DNA of 64,000 nt, from NCBI GenBank assembly GCA_001725945.1, contig LRMT01000145.1, positions 1 through 64,000 on the forward strand, written 5' to 3'. Shown piece by piece: positions 9,869 to 19,076 of this stretch. The notes beneath the pieces are model-generated. The model was not told the origin of the DNA, did not search any database, and was given only the letters and a program-made list of their open reading frames with translations. A program made the translations under genes and the position numbers. This DNA is from Cupriavidus sp. UYMMa02A (lineage in GTDB: Bacteria; Pseudomonadota; Gammaproteobacteria; Burkholderiales; Burkholderiaceae). The first letter of the stretch is position 1; every line of letters starts with the position of its first letter.

Positions 9869-11010
9869 TTACCTGGCCGCGCGGCCAAGCATGCTGTTGG
9901 AAATGATGTTGCGCTGGATCTGGTTGGTGCCCTCGATGATCTGGAGCACCTTGGCATCGCGGAAATAGCGGTTGATGGAATACTCGGCCGACACACCGGC
10001 CGCGCCGAACAACTGCACGGCGTCGGTCGCCACCTTCATGGCGGTGTCCGAGGCAAAGCATTTGGCCATTGCCGCCATGGGTGCCAGTTCCGCAGCGCTC
10101 GCCCCCGCGTCCACCATGGCCGCGGACCGATACACCAGGTTGCGCGCCGCCTCGGTCTGCATCTGCATGTCCGCAAGCATCCAGCGGATGCCCTGGAAGT
10201 CGCTGACCTGCCGGCCAAAGGCCGAGCGGTCCTTTACAAACTCGACGGCATGATCGATGGCGCCCTGGGCCAGACCCACGCCGCGCGCGCCGATCAGCGG
10301 ACGGCTGGCGTTGAAGGCTTCCATTACCGCCTTGAAGCCACCGCCAAGCCGGTTGGCATCAGGAATGAAGACGTCATCGAAGAACAGCGGGCATGACGGA
10401 ATACCGCGGGCGCCGATCTTGTCTTCCTTGCGGCCGACAGTGAAGCCCTTCATGCCCTTCTCGACGATGAACAGGCTGATGTTGTTCTTGGGGTCGTCGC
10501 CATACTTGGCGCGACCAGCACGAAGTCGGCGATGTCCGAGTTCGTGCACCAGATCTTGGCGCCGTTGAGGCGGTAGCCGCCGTCGACCTTGACCGCGCGG
10601 GTCTTGATCCCGCTGACGTCCGAGCCGCTCTGCGCTTCCGTGGTCGAGAACGCGCCGCGCAACTCGCCTGAGGCGAGCCCGGGCAGCAGCCACTGCTTCT
10701 GGGCATCGGTGCCGCCGGAGAGGATGGCGCCGAACGGCACCCACTGCACCAGCAACAGGTAAGCGGTGTTGTAGCAGACGCGCGCGAACTCCTCGATGGC
10801 GATGCACGCGGACAGCAGGCTGCCTGCACCACCGTACTGCTCGGGGAACGGCAGCGTGAACAGGCCGAGTTCCTTGAGCAGCGCGAACATGTCGTGCGGG
10901 TACTCCGCAGTGCGGTCGATCTCGTCGGCGCGCTTGGCGACGCGCTCGCGTGCAACGCGGCGGATCAGATCCTGGATCTGACGATGGTCGTCATTCAGGG
11001 CGTAGGTCAT
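9869..11010 (-). CDS. Acyl-CoA dehydrogenase, candidate cyclohexanecarboxyl-CoA dehydrogenase, frameshifted
   Basis: About 380 residues. The FAD/acyl-CoA motifs are AFSTTEAQSGSDVSGIKTRA and YRLNGAKIWCTNSDIADFVL; the C-terminal motif is IIEGTNQIQRNIISNSMLGR. RDRSAFGRQVSDFQGIRWML is also typical. The frame changes near 10515, in the beta domain. Start ATG 11010 has AAGGAA upstream. The gene is downstream of the CaiB gene and upstream of MaoC and BadH genes on the same strand. By position it should oxidise the ring acyl-CoA to the 1-ene, as AliB does. The substrate is inferred from neighbours only. Confidence 0.83.
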
Positions 11011-11070
11011 CGATATTCCTTGGCGTGGATGTGACGGAGACGGATTCGAAGTTGCGGCCGCGGGCGGAAC

Positions 11071-12333
11071 TCAACATGGGCTGCGAGCAACGCCCTCAGG
11101 GTCGGCGCTTTCGACCACGCCGGCACCACGCAACGCCGAGATCGTGGTGGCTTCCTTGCCGAGCACTGCCGACAGGATCTCGTCGGTATGCTGGCCTCGC
11201 AGCGGTGGCGCCAGGCGGTACTCGACCGGCGTGTCCGATAGCCGGATCGGATTCCGGACCATGCCGATGGTGCCGCCGCGCGCGTGCGGCATGTCTACCC
11301 GCAGCCCGCGGTGCACGACCTGAGGGTGCTCGAAAACCTGCTTGTAGTTGTTGATCGGCCCGTAAGGCACGCCCGATTCGGACAGATGCTCGAGCCAGTA
11401 GTGCGTGGTTTGCGCACGCATGGCCGGGTCGAGCTCGCGCTGCAGGGCGCGCCGGTTCACATTGCGTCCCTCCATGGTCAAGAAGCGCGGGTCCGCGGCC
11501 AGGTCATCGCGGCCGATCACCGCGCAGAGGCGGCGGTACTGCCCGTCATTGCCGCAGCCGACGATGATGTGGCCGTCCGCGGTGGCAAAGGACTGGTAGG
11601 GCGTCAGGTTGGGATGCTCGTTGCCCCAGCGGCGCGGAATTTCGCCCGTGGCGAAGAAGCTGGCAATCTGGTTGGCGCCAAAGTTCACCACCGTGTCGAG
11701 CAGCGAGATGTCGATGTGCTGACCCCGGCCGCTTGCATGGCGGCTTTCGACGGCAGCCAGGATGGCGATGGCGGCGTTGAGGCCGGTCAGTACGTCGGTC
11801 ACCGCGATCGACGTCTTCATCGGACCACCGCCGGGCTTGTCGTCGGCGTCCCCGGTGATGCTCATCAGGCCACCCTCACCCTGGAAGATGAAGTCGTAGC
11901 CGGGGCGGTCGGCATAGGGCCCGTCCTGGCCGTAGCCCGTCACCGAACAATAGATCAGACGCGGATTGAGCTCGCTTAACTCGGCGTAGGACAGGCCGTA
12001 ACGCGCGAGGTCGCCCACCTTGTAGTTCTCCACCAGGATGTCGGATTGCGCCACCAGCTCGCGCACCAGGGCCTGGCCTTGCGCGGCGGCAAGGTCGATG
12101 GCGATCGAGCGCTTGTTGCGGTTGGCGGAAGTGAAATACGCCGAATCGCCGGTTTCCTCGCCGTCGGCATCGCGGATCCAGGGCGGGCCCCAATGGCGCG
12201 TGTCATCGCCGGCACGAGGACGCTCCACCTTGATCACGTCGGCGCCAAGATCGGCCAGCATTTGTGTGCACCACGGACCTGCCAGGACCCTGGTCAGGTC
12301 GAGTACACGAAGACGGGAAAGCGGCCCTGCCAT
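11071..12333 (-). CDS. Class III (CaiB/BaiF) CoA-transferase
   Basis: 420 residues, intact. RVLDLTRVLAGPWCTQMLAD and GADVIKVERPRAGDDTRHWG open the protein; the catalytic Asp is in RPGYDFIFQGEGGLMSITG, followed by GGGPMKTSIAVTDVLTGL. Class III transferases move CoA from a donor thioester such as succinyl-CoA to a free acid. Start ATG 12333 (MAGPLSRLRVLD) is chosen over an upstream ATG in the same frame that gives an atypical extension. It is the first gene of the minus-strand alicyclic operon and diverges from badI across a regulatory region with three inverted repeats. Activation of the free ring acid is the probable role. Confidence 0.85.
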   Translation of the reverse strand: MAGPLSRLRVLDLTRVLAGPWCTQMLADLGADVIKVERPRAGDDTRHWGPPWIRDADGEETGDSAYFTSANRNKRSIAIDLAAAQGQALVRELVAQSDILVENYKVGDLARYGLSYAELSELNPRLIYCSVTGYGQDGPYADRPGYDFIFQGEGGLMSITGDADDKPGGGPMKTSIAVTDVLTGLNAAIAILAAVESRHASGRGQHIDISLLDTVVNFGANQIASFFATGEIPRRWGNEHPNLTPYQSFATADGHIIVGCGNDGQYRRLCAVIGRDDLAADPRFLTMEGRNVNRRALQRELDPAMRAQTTHYWLEHLSESGVPYGPINNYKQVFEHPQVVHRGLRVDMPHARGGTIGMVRNPIRLSDTPVEYRLAPPLRGQHTDEILSAVLGKEATTISALRGAGVVESADPEGVARSPC

Positions 12334-12422
12334 GTCAATTCTCCGGATATGAAGCCACCGCCCGCGCTGCACTGCGCCGGGAAGACTCGCCGCCTGCCGG
12401 GGCTGTCCCTCACGTGTGGCAC

Positions 12423-12457
12423 GTTCAAATAAGTGAACGATGTTCGAATAATACGAA
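12423..12457. promoter_or_regulatory. Operator pair in the CaiB/badI divergent region
   Basis: GTTCA-N6-TGAAC at 12423-12438 is a perfect inverted repeat. A related repeat TTCG-N7-CGAA follows at 12443-12457 with its centre about 20 bp (two helical turns) away. The identical GTTCA-N6-TGAAC recurs at 12496-12511. The sites lie next to an IclR gene (13446), and IclR proteins bind such palindromes cooperatively. Confidence 0.65.
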
Positions 12458-12495
12458 AGTGTGGCATCATGCGTCTAGTGTTTTTTTTGCACGTT

Positions 12496-12511
12496 GTTCA
12501 ATTATCTGAAC
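12496..12511. promoter_or_regulatory. Second GTTCA-N6-TGAAC operator, abutting the badI ribosome site
   Basis: Same half-sites and spacing as the repeat at 12423-12438; the centres are 73 bp apart, about seven helical turns, so both face the same side of the helix. It ends one base before the GAGGAAG ribosome site of badI. Binding here should block badI expression. Confidence 0.65.
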
Positions 12512-12522
12512 GAGGAAGAACC

Positions 12523-13311
12523 ATGACCGACTACACCGATATCCGCTATGAAGTGACCAGTGGCGTTGCTACGATCACCATCGATCGCCAGGACAAGTAC
12601 AACGCCTTCCGTGGCAAGACCTGCGACGAACTGATCGATGCCCTGCACCGCGCCGGGTGGGACAAATCGATCGGCGTGATCGTGCTGACCGGCGCTGGCA
12701 GCAAGGCCTTCTGCACCGGCGGCGACCAGTCCGCGCACGATGGCGGCTACGATGGCCGTGGCCTGATCGGCCTGCCGGTGGAGGAGCTGCAGAGCCTGAT
12801 CCGCGAGGTGCCCAAGCCTGTGATCGGGCGCGTCAATGGTTTCGCCATCGGCGGCGGCAATGTGCTGGTGACGTGCTGCGACCTCGCCATCGCCGCTGAC
12901 AGCGCCATATTCGGACAGGTCGGCCCGAAGGTCGGCTCCGTCGACCCGGGCTTTGGCACGGCATTCCTGGCCCGCGTAATCGGTGAGAAGCGCGCGCGGG
13001 AGATCTGGTTCCTGTGCCGGCGCTACAGCGCGCAGCAGGCGCTGGAGTGGGGCCTGGTCAATGCCGTGGTGCCGGCCGAGCAGCTGGATGCGGAAGTGGA
13101 ACGCTGGTGCCAGGAGATCCTGGCGCTGAGCCCCACCGCCATCGCCATCGCCAAGCGCTCGTTCAATGCCGATTCGGACTCGATCCGTGGCATTGGCGGG
13201 CTGGGAATGCAGGCGCTCAGCCTGTATTACGGCACCGAGGAATCCCACGAAGGGGTGCGCGCCTTCATGGAGAAGCGCAAACCCAACTTCCGTGGCCGGA
13301 AGTCCGATTGA
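12523..13311 (+). CDS. badI: BadI-like 2-ketocyclohexanecarboxyl-CoA hydrolase
   Basis: 262 residues, crotonase fold, intact. DKYNAFRGKTCDELIDALHR, GSKAFCTGGDQSAHDGGYDG, NGFAIGGGNVLVTCCDLAIA and GQVGPKVGSVDPGFGTAFLA match, from memory, the distinctive parts of R. palustris BadI. The GGDQS.HDG..DGRG block and the VGSVDPG.GTAFLARV.GEK segment are also shared by MenB-type naphthoyl synthases, but the rest follows BadI. BadI hydrolyses the 2-keto ring to pimeloyl-CoA. Start ATG 12523 is fixed by GAGGAAG; an upstream ATG would run through the operators. Confidence 0.9.
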   Translation: MTDYTDIRYEVTSGVATITIDRQDKYNAFRGKTCDELIDALHRAGWDKSIGVIVLTGAGSKAFCTGGDQSAHDGGYDGRGLIGLPVEELQSLIREVPKPVIGRVNGFAIGGGNVLVTCCDLAIAADSAIFGQVGPKVGSVDPGFGTAFLARVIGEKRAREIWFLCRRYSAQQALEWGLVNAVVPAEQLDAEVERWCQEILALSPTAIAIAKRSFNADSDSIRGIGGLGMQALSLYYGTEESHEGVRAFMEKRKPNFRGRKSD

Positions 13312-13445
13312 CGCCTGATGGCCATGCCGCTCTTCGTCAGAGGTGGCAGGGCCTTCCTGCCAGCGGTTCGCGTTTCGGCGTGAGTTAGAATCGTGGCGCT
13401 CGCGCACCGTGAGCATGTAGCAATACGGAAAACGAAGCGCCACAA

Positions 13446-14273
13446 ATGCCAAGAGTCTCCTCTAAACGCGCTGGCCTCGAAGAGGCCAGCAGCGAGCCAT
13501 CCGGCCCGCGCTCCCTGACGCGTCTGCTGGGTCTGTTCGAGATCCTGTCAAAGGCGCGCAACGGCATGACGCTGGCGGAACTCAATGTCGCGCTGGAATC
13601 GCCGAAAAGCAGCCTGCTGAACCTGCTGCGTCCGCTGGTCGCCGAGGGTTACCTGGTGCACAACGAATCGAGCTATCGGCTCGGGCCCTCCATTTTCCGC
13701 CTGTCCGCAGGCGTCATGTCGGCGTGGGATTTCCCGCGCATGATCCGCCCGTTCATGGAGGAGCTGGCGGCACGCACCGAGGAGACCGTCATGCTCGGCG
13801 TGATGGTGCCGGAAGCGGAGGCCATTACGTATGTGGAGATCATCGAGAGTCCCCACCCTATCCGCTATCAGATCCCCGTTGGGACGTCGCGGCCACTCTA
13901 CGCCAGTTCCGCGGGCAGACTGCTGGTTGCGTTTTCCACGCCGGCATGGCGCAAGCAATATCTGGCAACCGTCGCTTTGAAAGCGAAGATGGAGATCCCC
14001 TTCACGCGTGCCTCGTTGTCCAAAGAGGTCGCCAAGATCCAGGCGGAAGGCCTTTCGTGTTCCTTCGGCAGCTACAGCAAGGGGCTTGCCTCGGTCGCCG
14101 CGCCGGTATTCGACGCAGCGGGCCGCTGCGTGGCCTCGCTGAATGTTGCCGGGCCGTCGGAGCGTTTCCAGAATGAACTCGATTTCCTGAAGGCGACGGT
14201 CAAGGAAGTCGCGACCAAGGCCTCCGGCATGATCAGCGTAATCGAACGCCCCGTCGGCGGACAGACTGCCTGA
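13446..14273 (+). CDS. IclR-family transcriptional regulator of the alicyclic-acid cluster
   Basis: 275 residues. The N-terminal winged helix is SLTRLLGLFEILSKARNGMT, LAELNVALESPKSSLLNLLR and LVAEGYLV; the C-terminal effector domain includes ETVMLGVMVPEAEAITYVEI, SSAGRLLVAFS and GLASVAAPVFDAAGRCVASL. IclR regulators bind a small acid or CoA ester in this C-terminal domain. The gene follows badI on the same strand. It is the best candidate to bind the GTTCA-N6-TGAAC palindromes at 12.4-12.5 kb and control both divergent units. The frame is intact. Confidence 0.87.
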   Translation: MPRVSSKRAGLEEASSEPSGPRSLTRLLGLFEILSKARNGMTLAELNVALESPKSSLLNLLRPLVAEGYLVHNESSYRLGPSIFRLSAGVMSAWDFPRMIRPFMEELAARTEETVMLGVMVPEAEAITYVEIIESPHPIRYQIPVGTSRPLYASSAGRLLVAFSTPAWRKQYLATVALKAKMEIPFTRASLSKEVAKIQAEGLSCSFGSYSKGLASVAAPVFDAAGRCVASLNVAGPSERFQNELDFLKATVKEVATKASGMISVIERPVGGQTA

Positions 14274-14291
14274 CGCCCCACGCGCGCCGGA

Positions 14292-14317
14292 CAGTTTCGC
14301 CGGAACCGGCGAAACTG
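14292..14317. terminator. Perfect 12-bp hairpin between convergent genes
   Basis: CAGTTTCGCCGG and CCGGCGAAACTG flank a two-base AA. It sits between the convergent IclR stop (14273) and the FadB-like stop (14335), a natural position for a bidirectional terminator. No strong T tract follows on either strand. Confidence 0.6.
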
Positions 14318-14334
14318 CGCCGCTGGCTGCCTCG

Positions 14335-16389
14335 TCAGGAAACGAGACCGGACAGGTCGCCCAGTTCAAACCCGTATCCGGATGACGCTGCCAGCCGCTG
14401 CAGGTCTGCCTGCAGCGTGACGCGGTCTTGCTGTCGCGCCCAGAATACCGGGCCGCCCGACCAGCGCGGGAAGCCATAGCCCTGCGCGAGCACAACATCG
14501 ATATCGCTCGCGCGGCTCGCTACGCCTTCGCGCATCAATAGCGCTGCCTCATTGACCATCGCCAGCAGCGCGCGGCGCTGAATCTCCTGCGCGCTCAGCG
14601 TGCGACGCTCTAGCCCACGCCGTGCCGACGCCTGCTCGATGATGTCCCGCACCACCGCATCACTGGTCTTCCCCGCCGGCTTGCCGGGCTCATGCAGGTA
14701 ATACCCCGCCCCGGTCTTGCGGCCCAGCCTGCCCCGCTCACATAGCTGATCCAGGATATCCACATACCGCTCGCGTGGATCCCGCTGCCCAGCCTGCGCT
14801 TTGCGCATGCGCCAGGCGATATCAAGGCCGGACAGATCCGCCACGGAGAACGGTCCCATCGCAAAGCCGAAAGCCTCCAGGCTTGATCGACCTGTTCAGC
14901 CAGGCGCCATCCTCCAGCATGTATTCGCACTGCTTGCGATAGGCGTTGAAGATGCGGTTGCCGATAAAGCCGAGGCGTTGCCACATAGCACCGGCGTCTT
15001 GCGCAATTGCCGGCCTAATGCCATGCCGGTTGCAAGGACGTCCGCCGCGGTGCGATCTCCCCGCACCACCTCGAGAAGCTTCATCACGTTGGCCGGGCTG
15101 AAGAAATGCAGGCCCAGCACGTCCTGCGGGCGGCGCGAGGCGGCGCCGATGGCATCGATGTCCAGGTAGGACGTGTTGGTCGCCAGCACGGCCCCGGGCC
15201 TGGCAAACGCATCGATCTTGCGGAACACCTCCTGCTTGATGGCCAGTTCTTCAAAGACGGCTTCGATAACGACATCGGCACGGGCCAGCATGTTCCAGCC
15301 CAGCGTCGCAGTCAGCCTCACGAGTCGTGCAGCGCCATCTCGTTCCGGCATCTTGCCGTCCGCGACACGGCCCTGGTAATGCAACCGGATGCGCTCTACG
15401 CACGCGCCAGCGCCTGCGTCCTGCTCCAGAAGCAAGACCTCCAGCCCGGCGTCGAGCGCACTGATGGCGATGCCGCCCCCCATGGTCCCGGCGCCGATCA
15501 CGGCCAGGGTCTGCACCGACCTTGGCTCGACCCGCACCTCGGGCGGCAGCTTGACCGCCTCGCGTTCCGCGAAGAACTGGTGCCGCAACGCGACCGCGTC
15601 GTCGGACTGCTGCAATTGATCAAAGAATGTGCGTTCGGCAGCCATTCCGGCCAGCTTGTCCGGTCCGGCCGCATTCCGGATCGACGCGATCGCCGCCAGG
15701 ACCGCGGGGCGCCGCTTTCCCGCCCGCAATGCCCACTGTTCCGCCGCGGCTACCGCGTCGCCGTCTTCCACTGGGACTGGCTGGTCCAGCAGATCGCGCT
15801 TGTTCCCGTTCATGGCTCGCGCCAGCGCGACGGCATGGTCCAGGAGATCCGCGTCCACCACCCGATCAATCAGACCGGCCTCGCCCGCCTGTTCTGCGGT
15901 GATACGCTCACCCGTACAGATCATGCGCATGGCCCGCGCCAGTCCGATGCAGCGTGGCAAGCGCTGCGTTCCGCCCGCCGCTGGCAGGATGCCGAGCGTC
16001 ACTTCCGGCAAGCCGACCTGGGTGCCAGCCAGCGCGATCCGCGCGTCGCACCCCAGCGCCAGCTCGAATCCGCCGCCAAAGGCAAAGCCATGCAGCGCCG
16101 CCACGACTGGCTTGCTGCACGCACGGATGGCCTCGATGACCTGGGCCATCGACGGCCAGGAAAGCGGCTGGGTGAACTCCCGGATATCCGAGCCGGAGAC
16201 GAACATCGATCCCGCGCCGACAATGACGCCAGCACGCAGATCAGCCCGCGCTACCAGTATGGCGAGCGCTTCCACCAGGCCCTTACGAACCGCCCACGAG
16301 CCGGCGTTCACCGGCGGGTTGTCAATTTCCAGCACCAGAACGTCGCCATGGCACTCGGTGCGAATCGCACTGTTGATTGTTACTTTCAT
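14335..16389 (-). CDS. FadB/FadJ-like enoyl-CoA hydratase/3-hydroxyacyl-CoA dehydrogenase, frameshifted
   Basis: About 685 residues. The crotonase half has GSMFVSGSDIREF, AALHGFAFGGGFELALGCDA and GLPEVTLGILPAAGGTQRLP; the dehydrogenase half has LAVIGAGTMGGGIAISALDA, ATNTSYLDIDAIG and GLHFFSPANVMKLLEVV. The C-terminal part contains FAMGPFSVADLSGLDIAW and GYGFPRWSGGPVFWA. It catalyses two beta-oxidation steps and suits chain degradation of the acyl-CoAs made next door. Three single-base shifts crowd into about 14880-15000; across them the protein reads GFIGNRIFNAYRKQCEYMLE, EQVDQAL and EAFGFAMGPF. Start ATG 16389 has GGGAGG upstream. Confidence 0.87.
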
Positions 16390-16548
16390 CTGGAACCTCC
16401 CTCAAACCTCTCCCTGGCGCTTGCGCGCGGGCGCTTGGTATTGATCAGCATTCGCCTACGAGCCGAAGCGTTCGAGCAGGCCGACTTCCTGGCGGAACGC
16501 CAGTTTCCCTGCCAAAAGACAAATCCATGGGATGTCTCCTGATGGAAG

Positions 16549-17702
16549 TTACAGGGTCTCCCGGGTACCCAGCACCACGGTCGCCTGGCTGGACAACTCG
16601 CCACCATTGCCGTGCGCAAGCGCCAGCGTGGCCGAGTCCACCTGGCGCGCGCCGGCCCTGCCCATCAGTTGCTCGGTGGCCTCAACCATGGCGAAGAGGC
16701 CATACATGCCGGGGTGCACGCATGACAGGCCGCCGCCGTTGGTGTTCACCGGCAGCGCACCGCCGGGCGCAATGCGGCCGCCTTCCACGAAGCTGGCGCC
16801 TTCCCCCTTGCGCAAAAGCCAAGATCCTCGAGGAACAGCAAGGTGTTGATGGTGAAAGCGTCATAAAGCTGCACGACGTCGATGTCCTGCGCCCGCACGC
16901 CCGCCTGCTCGAACGCGCGCCGACCGGACAGGCGCGCTGCCGTATGGGTCAGATCGGGCATGGCGGTAATGTCCCGGTGCTCGGTCGCCGCGGCGGCGCC
17001 AAGCAGGTACACAGGTGTGCGCGTGAGATCGCTGGCGCGGTCCGCACGCACCATCACCACGGCCGCCGCGCCGTCCGTCACCAGGCAACAGTCGCGCACG
17101 CCCAGTGGATCGGCCACCATGCGCGCGCCAAGGTAGTCATCCATCGTCATCGGGTCGCGCGCGAAGGCGTCGGGGTTGAGCTGGGCCCATTGCCGCGCCG
17201 CCAGCGCGACCTCGCCAAGTTGCTCGCGCTTCAAGCCGTACGCGTGCTTGTAACGCGCCGCCGCCATCGCATACGCGCCGACAGGCCGGGGCAGCTTGTA
17301 GGGGGCCTCGAAGGCGTTCTGCCGCATCGACATGACCAGGCCGCCGGCTGCGCTACGCTGATTGCTGCCATAGGCAATCAGCGCCACGTTGCACTGCCCG
17401 GTGGCCAGGGCCAGCGCTGCCCACATGGCATGGGTCATGAACGCCGAGCCACCTGTCCGGTTGTTCTCGGTCAGCCGCGGCGATATGCCCAGATATTCCG
17501 CCAGGCCGAGGCCGGACATGAAATCGTCCGGCAGGGCCACGAAAAGTCCGTCGACATCGGCCGGCGTCAGCCCGACCTGATCCAGCGCTTTGAGGCTGGC
17601 GCCCACCGCCCGCTCCATGGAGCTCTGTCCTGGCGCTACTCCCATGCCATGGGTTGCAGCGGCTACGATCGCGGCTTCGCCGCGCGGGAAGCGGTCGTTC
17701 AT
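16549..17702 (-). CDS. SCP2-thiolase-like protein (thiolase or retro-aldolase), frameshifted
   Basis: About 384 residues of the lipid-transfer/SCP2 thiolase group: NNRTGGSAFMTHAMWAALAL, VVQLYDAFTINTLLFLEDLG, NTNGGGLSCVHPGMYGLFAM and LALAHGNGGELSSQATVVLG. This group works with a DUF35 partner, here encoded just upstream with a 4-base ATGA overlap. Members include thiolases and the aldolase Ltp2 of steroid side-chain degradation, so either C-C cleavage is possible. The frame changes near 16812, where one extra C gives GFCRKGEGASFVEGG. Start ATG 17702. Confidence 0.83.
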
Positions 17703-18078
17703 GGCGCTACCTCCGCGACGGCATCGAACACCAGCAGCGGCTTGCCTTCGGCCTGCGCGACGCGCGCGCGTACCGGCATCCCGATGCGCACGGCATCCGG
17801 CTCGATGCCTTCCACCCGGCTCATCAGGCGCGGCCCCTCCGCGAGCGTGATCAGGGCGACGTTGTAGCTCGGCTGCGGCGGCTTTGCGCGCACCGTGGTC
17901 ATTGCGTAGACCGTGCCCTCGCCGGAGGCAGCCACCCATTCCAGGTCACGGCTGCCGGTGCGCGGCTCGGCCACCCGGGGAAAAACACATACTGCCCGCT
18001 GCTGCGCGAGCGCTGCAGCATGAAACGTCCCTGCGCCAGGAAGGCGAGGTACTCCTCTTCCAATCGGTTTCCACTCAT
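17699..18078 (-). CDS. DUF35 OB-fold partner of the thiolase, without zinc cysteines, frameshifted
   Basis: About 126 residues. It begins MSGNRLEEEYLAFLAQGRFM, then has a region where DUF35 proteins usually carry a CxxC..CxxC rubredoxin-like zinc knuckle. Here that stretch (LQRSRSSGQYVFFPRVAEPR) has no Cys at all. The OB fold follows (GEGTVYAMTTVRA, YNVALITLAEGPRLMSRVEG). One extra C in the CCCC run near 17980 joins the two frames. DUF35 proteins complex with SCP2-type thiolases and some hydratases. Its stop overlaps the thiolase start. A divergent IclR gene starts 120 bp upstream. Confidence 0.78.
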
Positions 18079-18155
18079 GTCGATCTCACAATGGCCATTG
18101 ACCCGCTGCGATTTCATGACATGCACGGAGATCCACCAATGAAAATGATCCCGAA

Positions 18156-18172
18156 TGCCTATAATGTGGGCA
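18156..18172. promoter_or_regulatory. Operator over the -10 box of the IclR gene
   Basis: TGCCTATAATGTGGGCA contains a perfect TATAAT (18160-18165) within an inverted repeat TGCC...GGGCA. A 17-bp relative, TGCCCATATCATGGGCA, occurs at 18979-18995 before the Atu-like operon. A regulator bound here would cover the -10 of 18198-18947, suggesting autoregulation. No good -35 is visible. Confidence 0.6.
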
Positions 18173-18197
18173 AAAACTCATCCGGAGACGGAAACAC

Positions 18198-18947
18198 GTG
18201 GCACCGCCATCATCGACGCCCGCTGGCGTCCAAAGCCTTGAGCGCGTTTTTTCCATCCTGGCGCTGCTGGCCGACCACCATGTCATCGGCATGTCGCTGC
18301 GCCAGCTCGTGGAACTCACCGGGCTGAGCCGCGCGACAGCGCAGCGCATGATCGCCTTCCTGCTTCAACTCCATTACGTGGAGCAGGATCCCAAGACGCG
18401 CAACTTCCGCCTGGGCACCGCTGCCATGTTCCTGGGGCTGCGCACCATGTCACGCCCACCCCTGGTTCAGCTACCTCCCTACCACTACTGCGTGCCGCTG
18501 GCACGGCGTAGCGGCGAGGGTGTGTTCCTGGTCATCGGCATCGGCGACTACAGCTACAACCTGCATCTGGAACAGGTCCCGCCGCAGAACCCCGATCTGA
18601 TGAGCCTGGTGGGCCAGACTCGTCTCCTTGGGCTGGGCATCGGCAGCCTGTCATTGCTGTCCACCATGACCAACGCCGAGATTCGCCAGCACCATGAACG
18701 CCATGCGGCCGAATACCATAGCCATGGCCTGACCATCGCCCGCATCCTTACCGGTGTTGAACGCAGCCGGCAGCTGGGTTACACGCTTGCCGCAGGCTTC
18801 GGCGTTGCGGGCGTCGGCCATGCCTTTGCCGTCCCGTCCGGATTCGCGGCGATCAGTATGGTCTTTCCTACCCGCATGCCGCTGTCTCGCCGGCATGAAC
18901 TTGGTTCTCTGATCGTCGAAGAGGTGAATTCCCAAGCCACGAGCTGA
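18198..18947 (+). CDS. IclR-family regulator of the Atu-like operon
   Basis: 249 residues from a GTG at 18198, supported by GGAGACGG just upstream. N-terminal helix-turn-helix: GVQSLERVFSILALLADHHV, SLRQLVELTGLSRATAQRMI, LQLHYVEQDPKTRNFRLG. The C-terminal effector domain is shorter and more divergent than usual, but keeps GYTLAAGFGVAGVGHAFAVP and AAISMVFPTRM near its end. It is divergent from the DUF35/thiolase genes and is followed by the ADP-forming synthetase operon. The same 17-bp palindrome type lies before this gene and before that operon, so it probably regulates both. Confidence 0.83.
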   Translation: MAPPSSTPAGVQSLERVFSILALLADHHVIGMSLRQLVELTGLSRATAQRMIAFLLQLHYVEQDPKTRNFRLGTAAMFLGLRTMSRPPLVQLPPYHYCVPLARRSGEGVFLVIGIGDYSYNLHLEQVPPQNPDLMSLVGQTRLLGLGIGSLSLLSTMTNAEIRQHHERHAAEYHSHGLTIARILTGVERSRQLGYTLAAGFGVAGVGHAFAVPSGFAAISMVFPTRMPLSRRHELGSLIVEEVNSQATS

Positions 18948-18978
18948 AGCGGGACAGCAACCGCCTTGCCCGGGCTGG

Positions 18979-18995
18979 TGCCCATATCATGGGCA
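18979..18995. promoter_or_regulatory. Operator upstream of the Atu-like operon
   Basis: TGCCCATATCATGGGCA is a perfect 7-bp inverted repeat with a 3-base spacer. It matches the site at 18156-18172 in pattern (TGCCyATA...TGGGCA, 17 bp). It lies about 80 bp before the first gene, in the 129-bp gap after the IclR gene. Confidence 0.65.
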
Positions 18996-19076
18996 AAAGA
19001 CGATATAGCCGTTGAAGTCGCCGTCGCTTTCGCATGAAATCTCCTGCACATCAGAAGAATTCCACAGGAGACAGGC

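Noticed and set aside
12523-13311. MenB naphthoyl-CoA synthase
   Set aside because: Shared crotonase motifs exist, but the neighbouring BadH and dehydrogenase genes and the overall sequence fit BadI, and no menaquinone genes are present.
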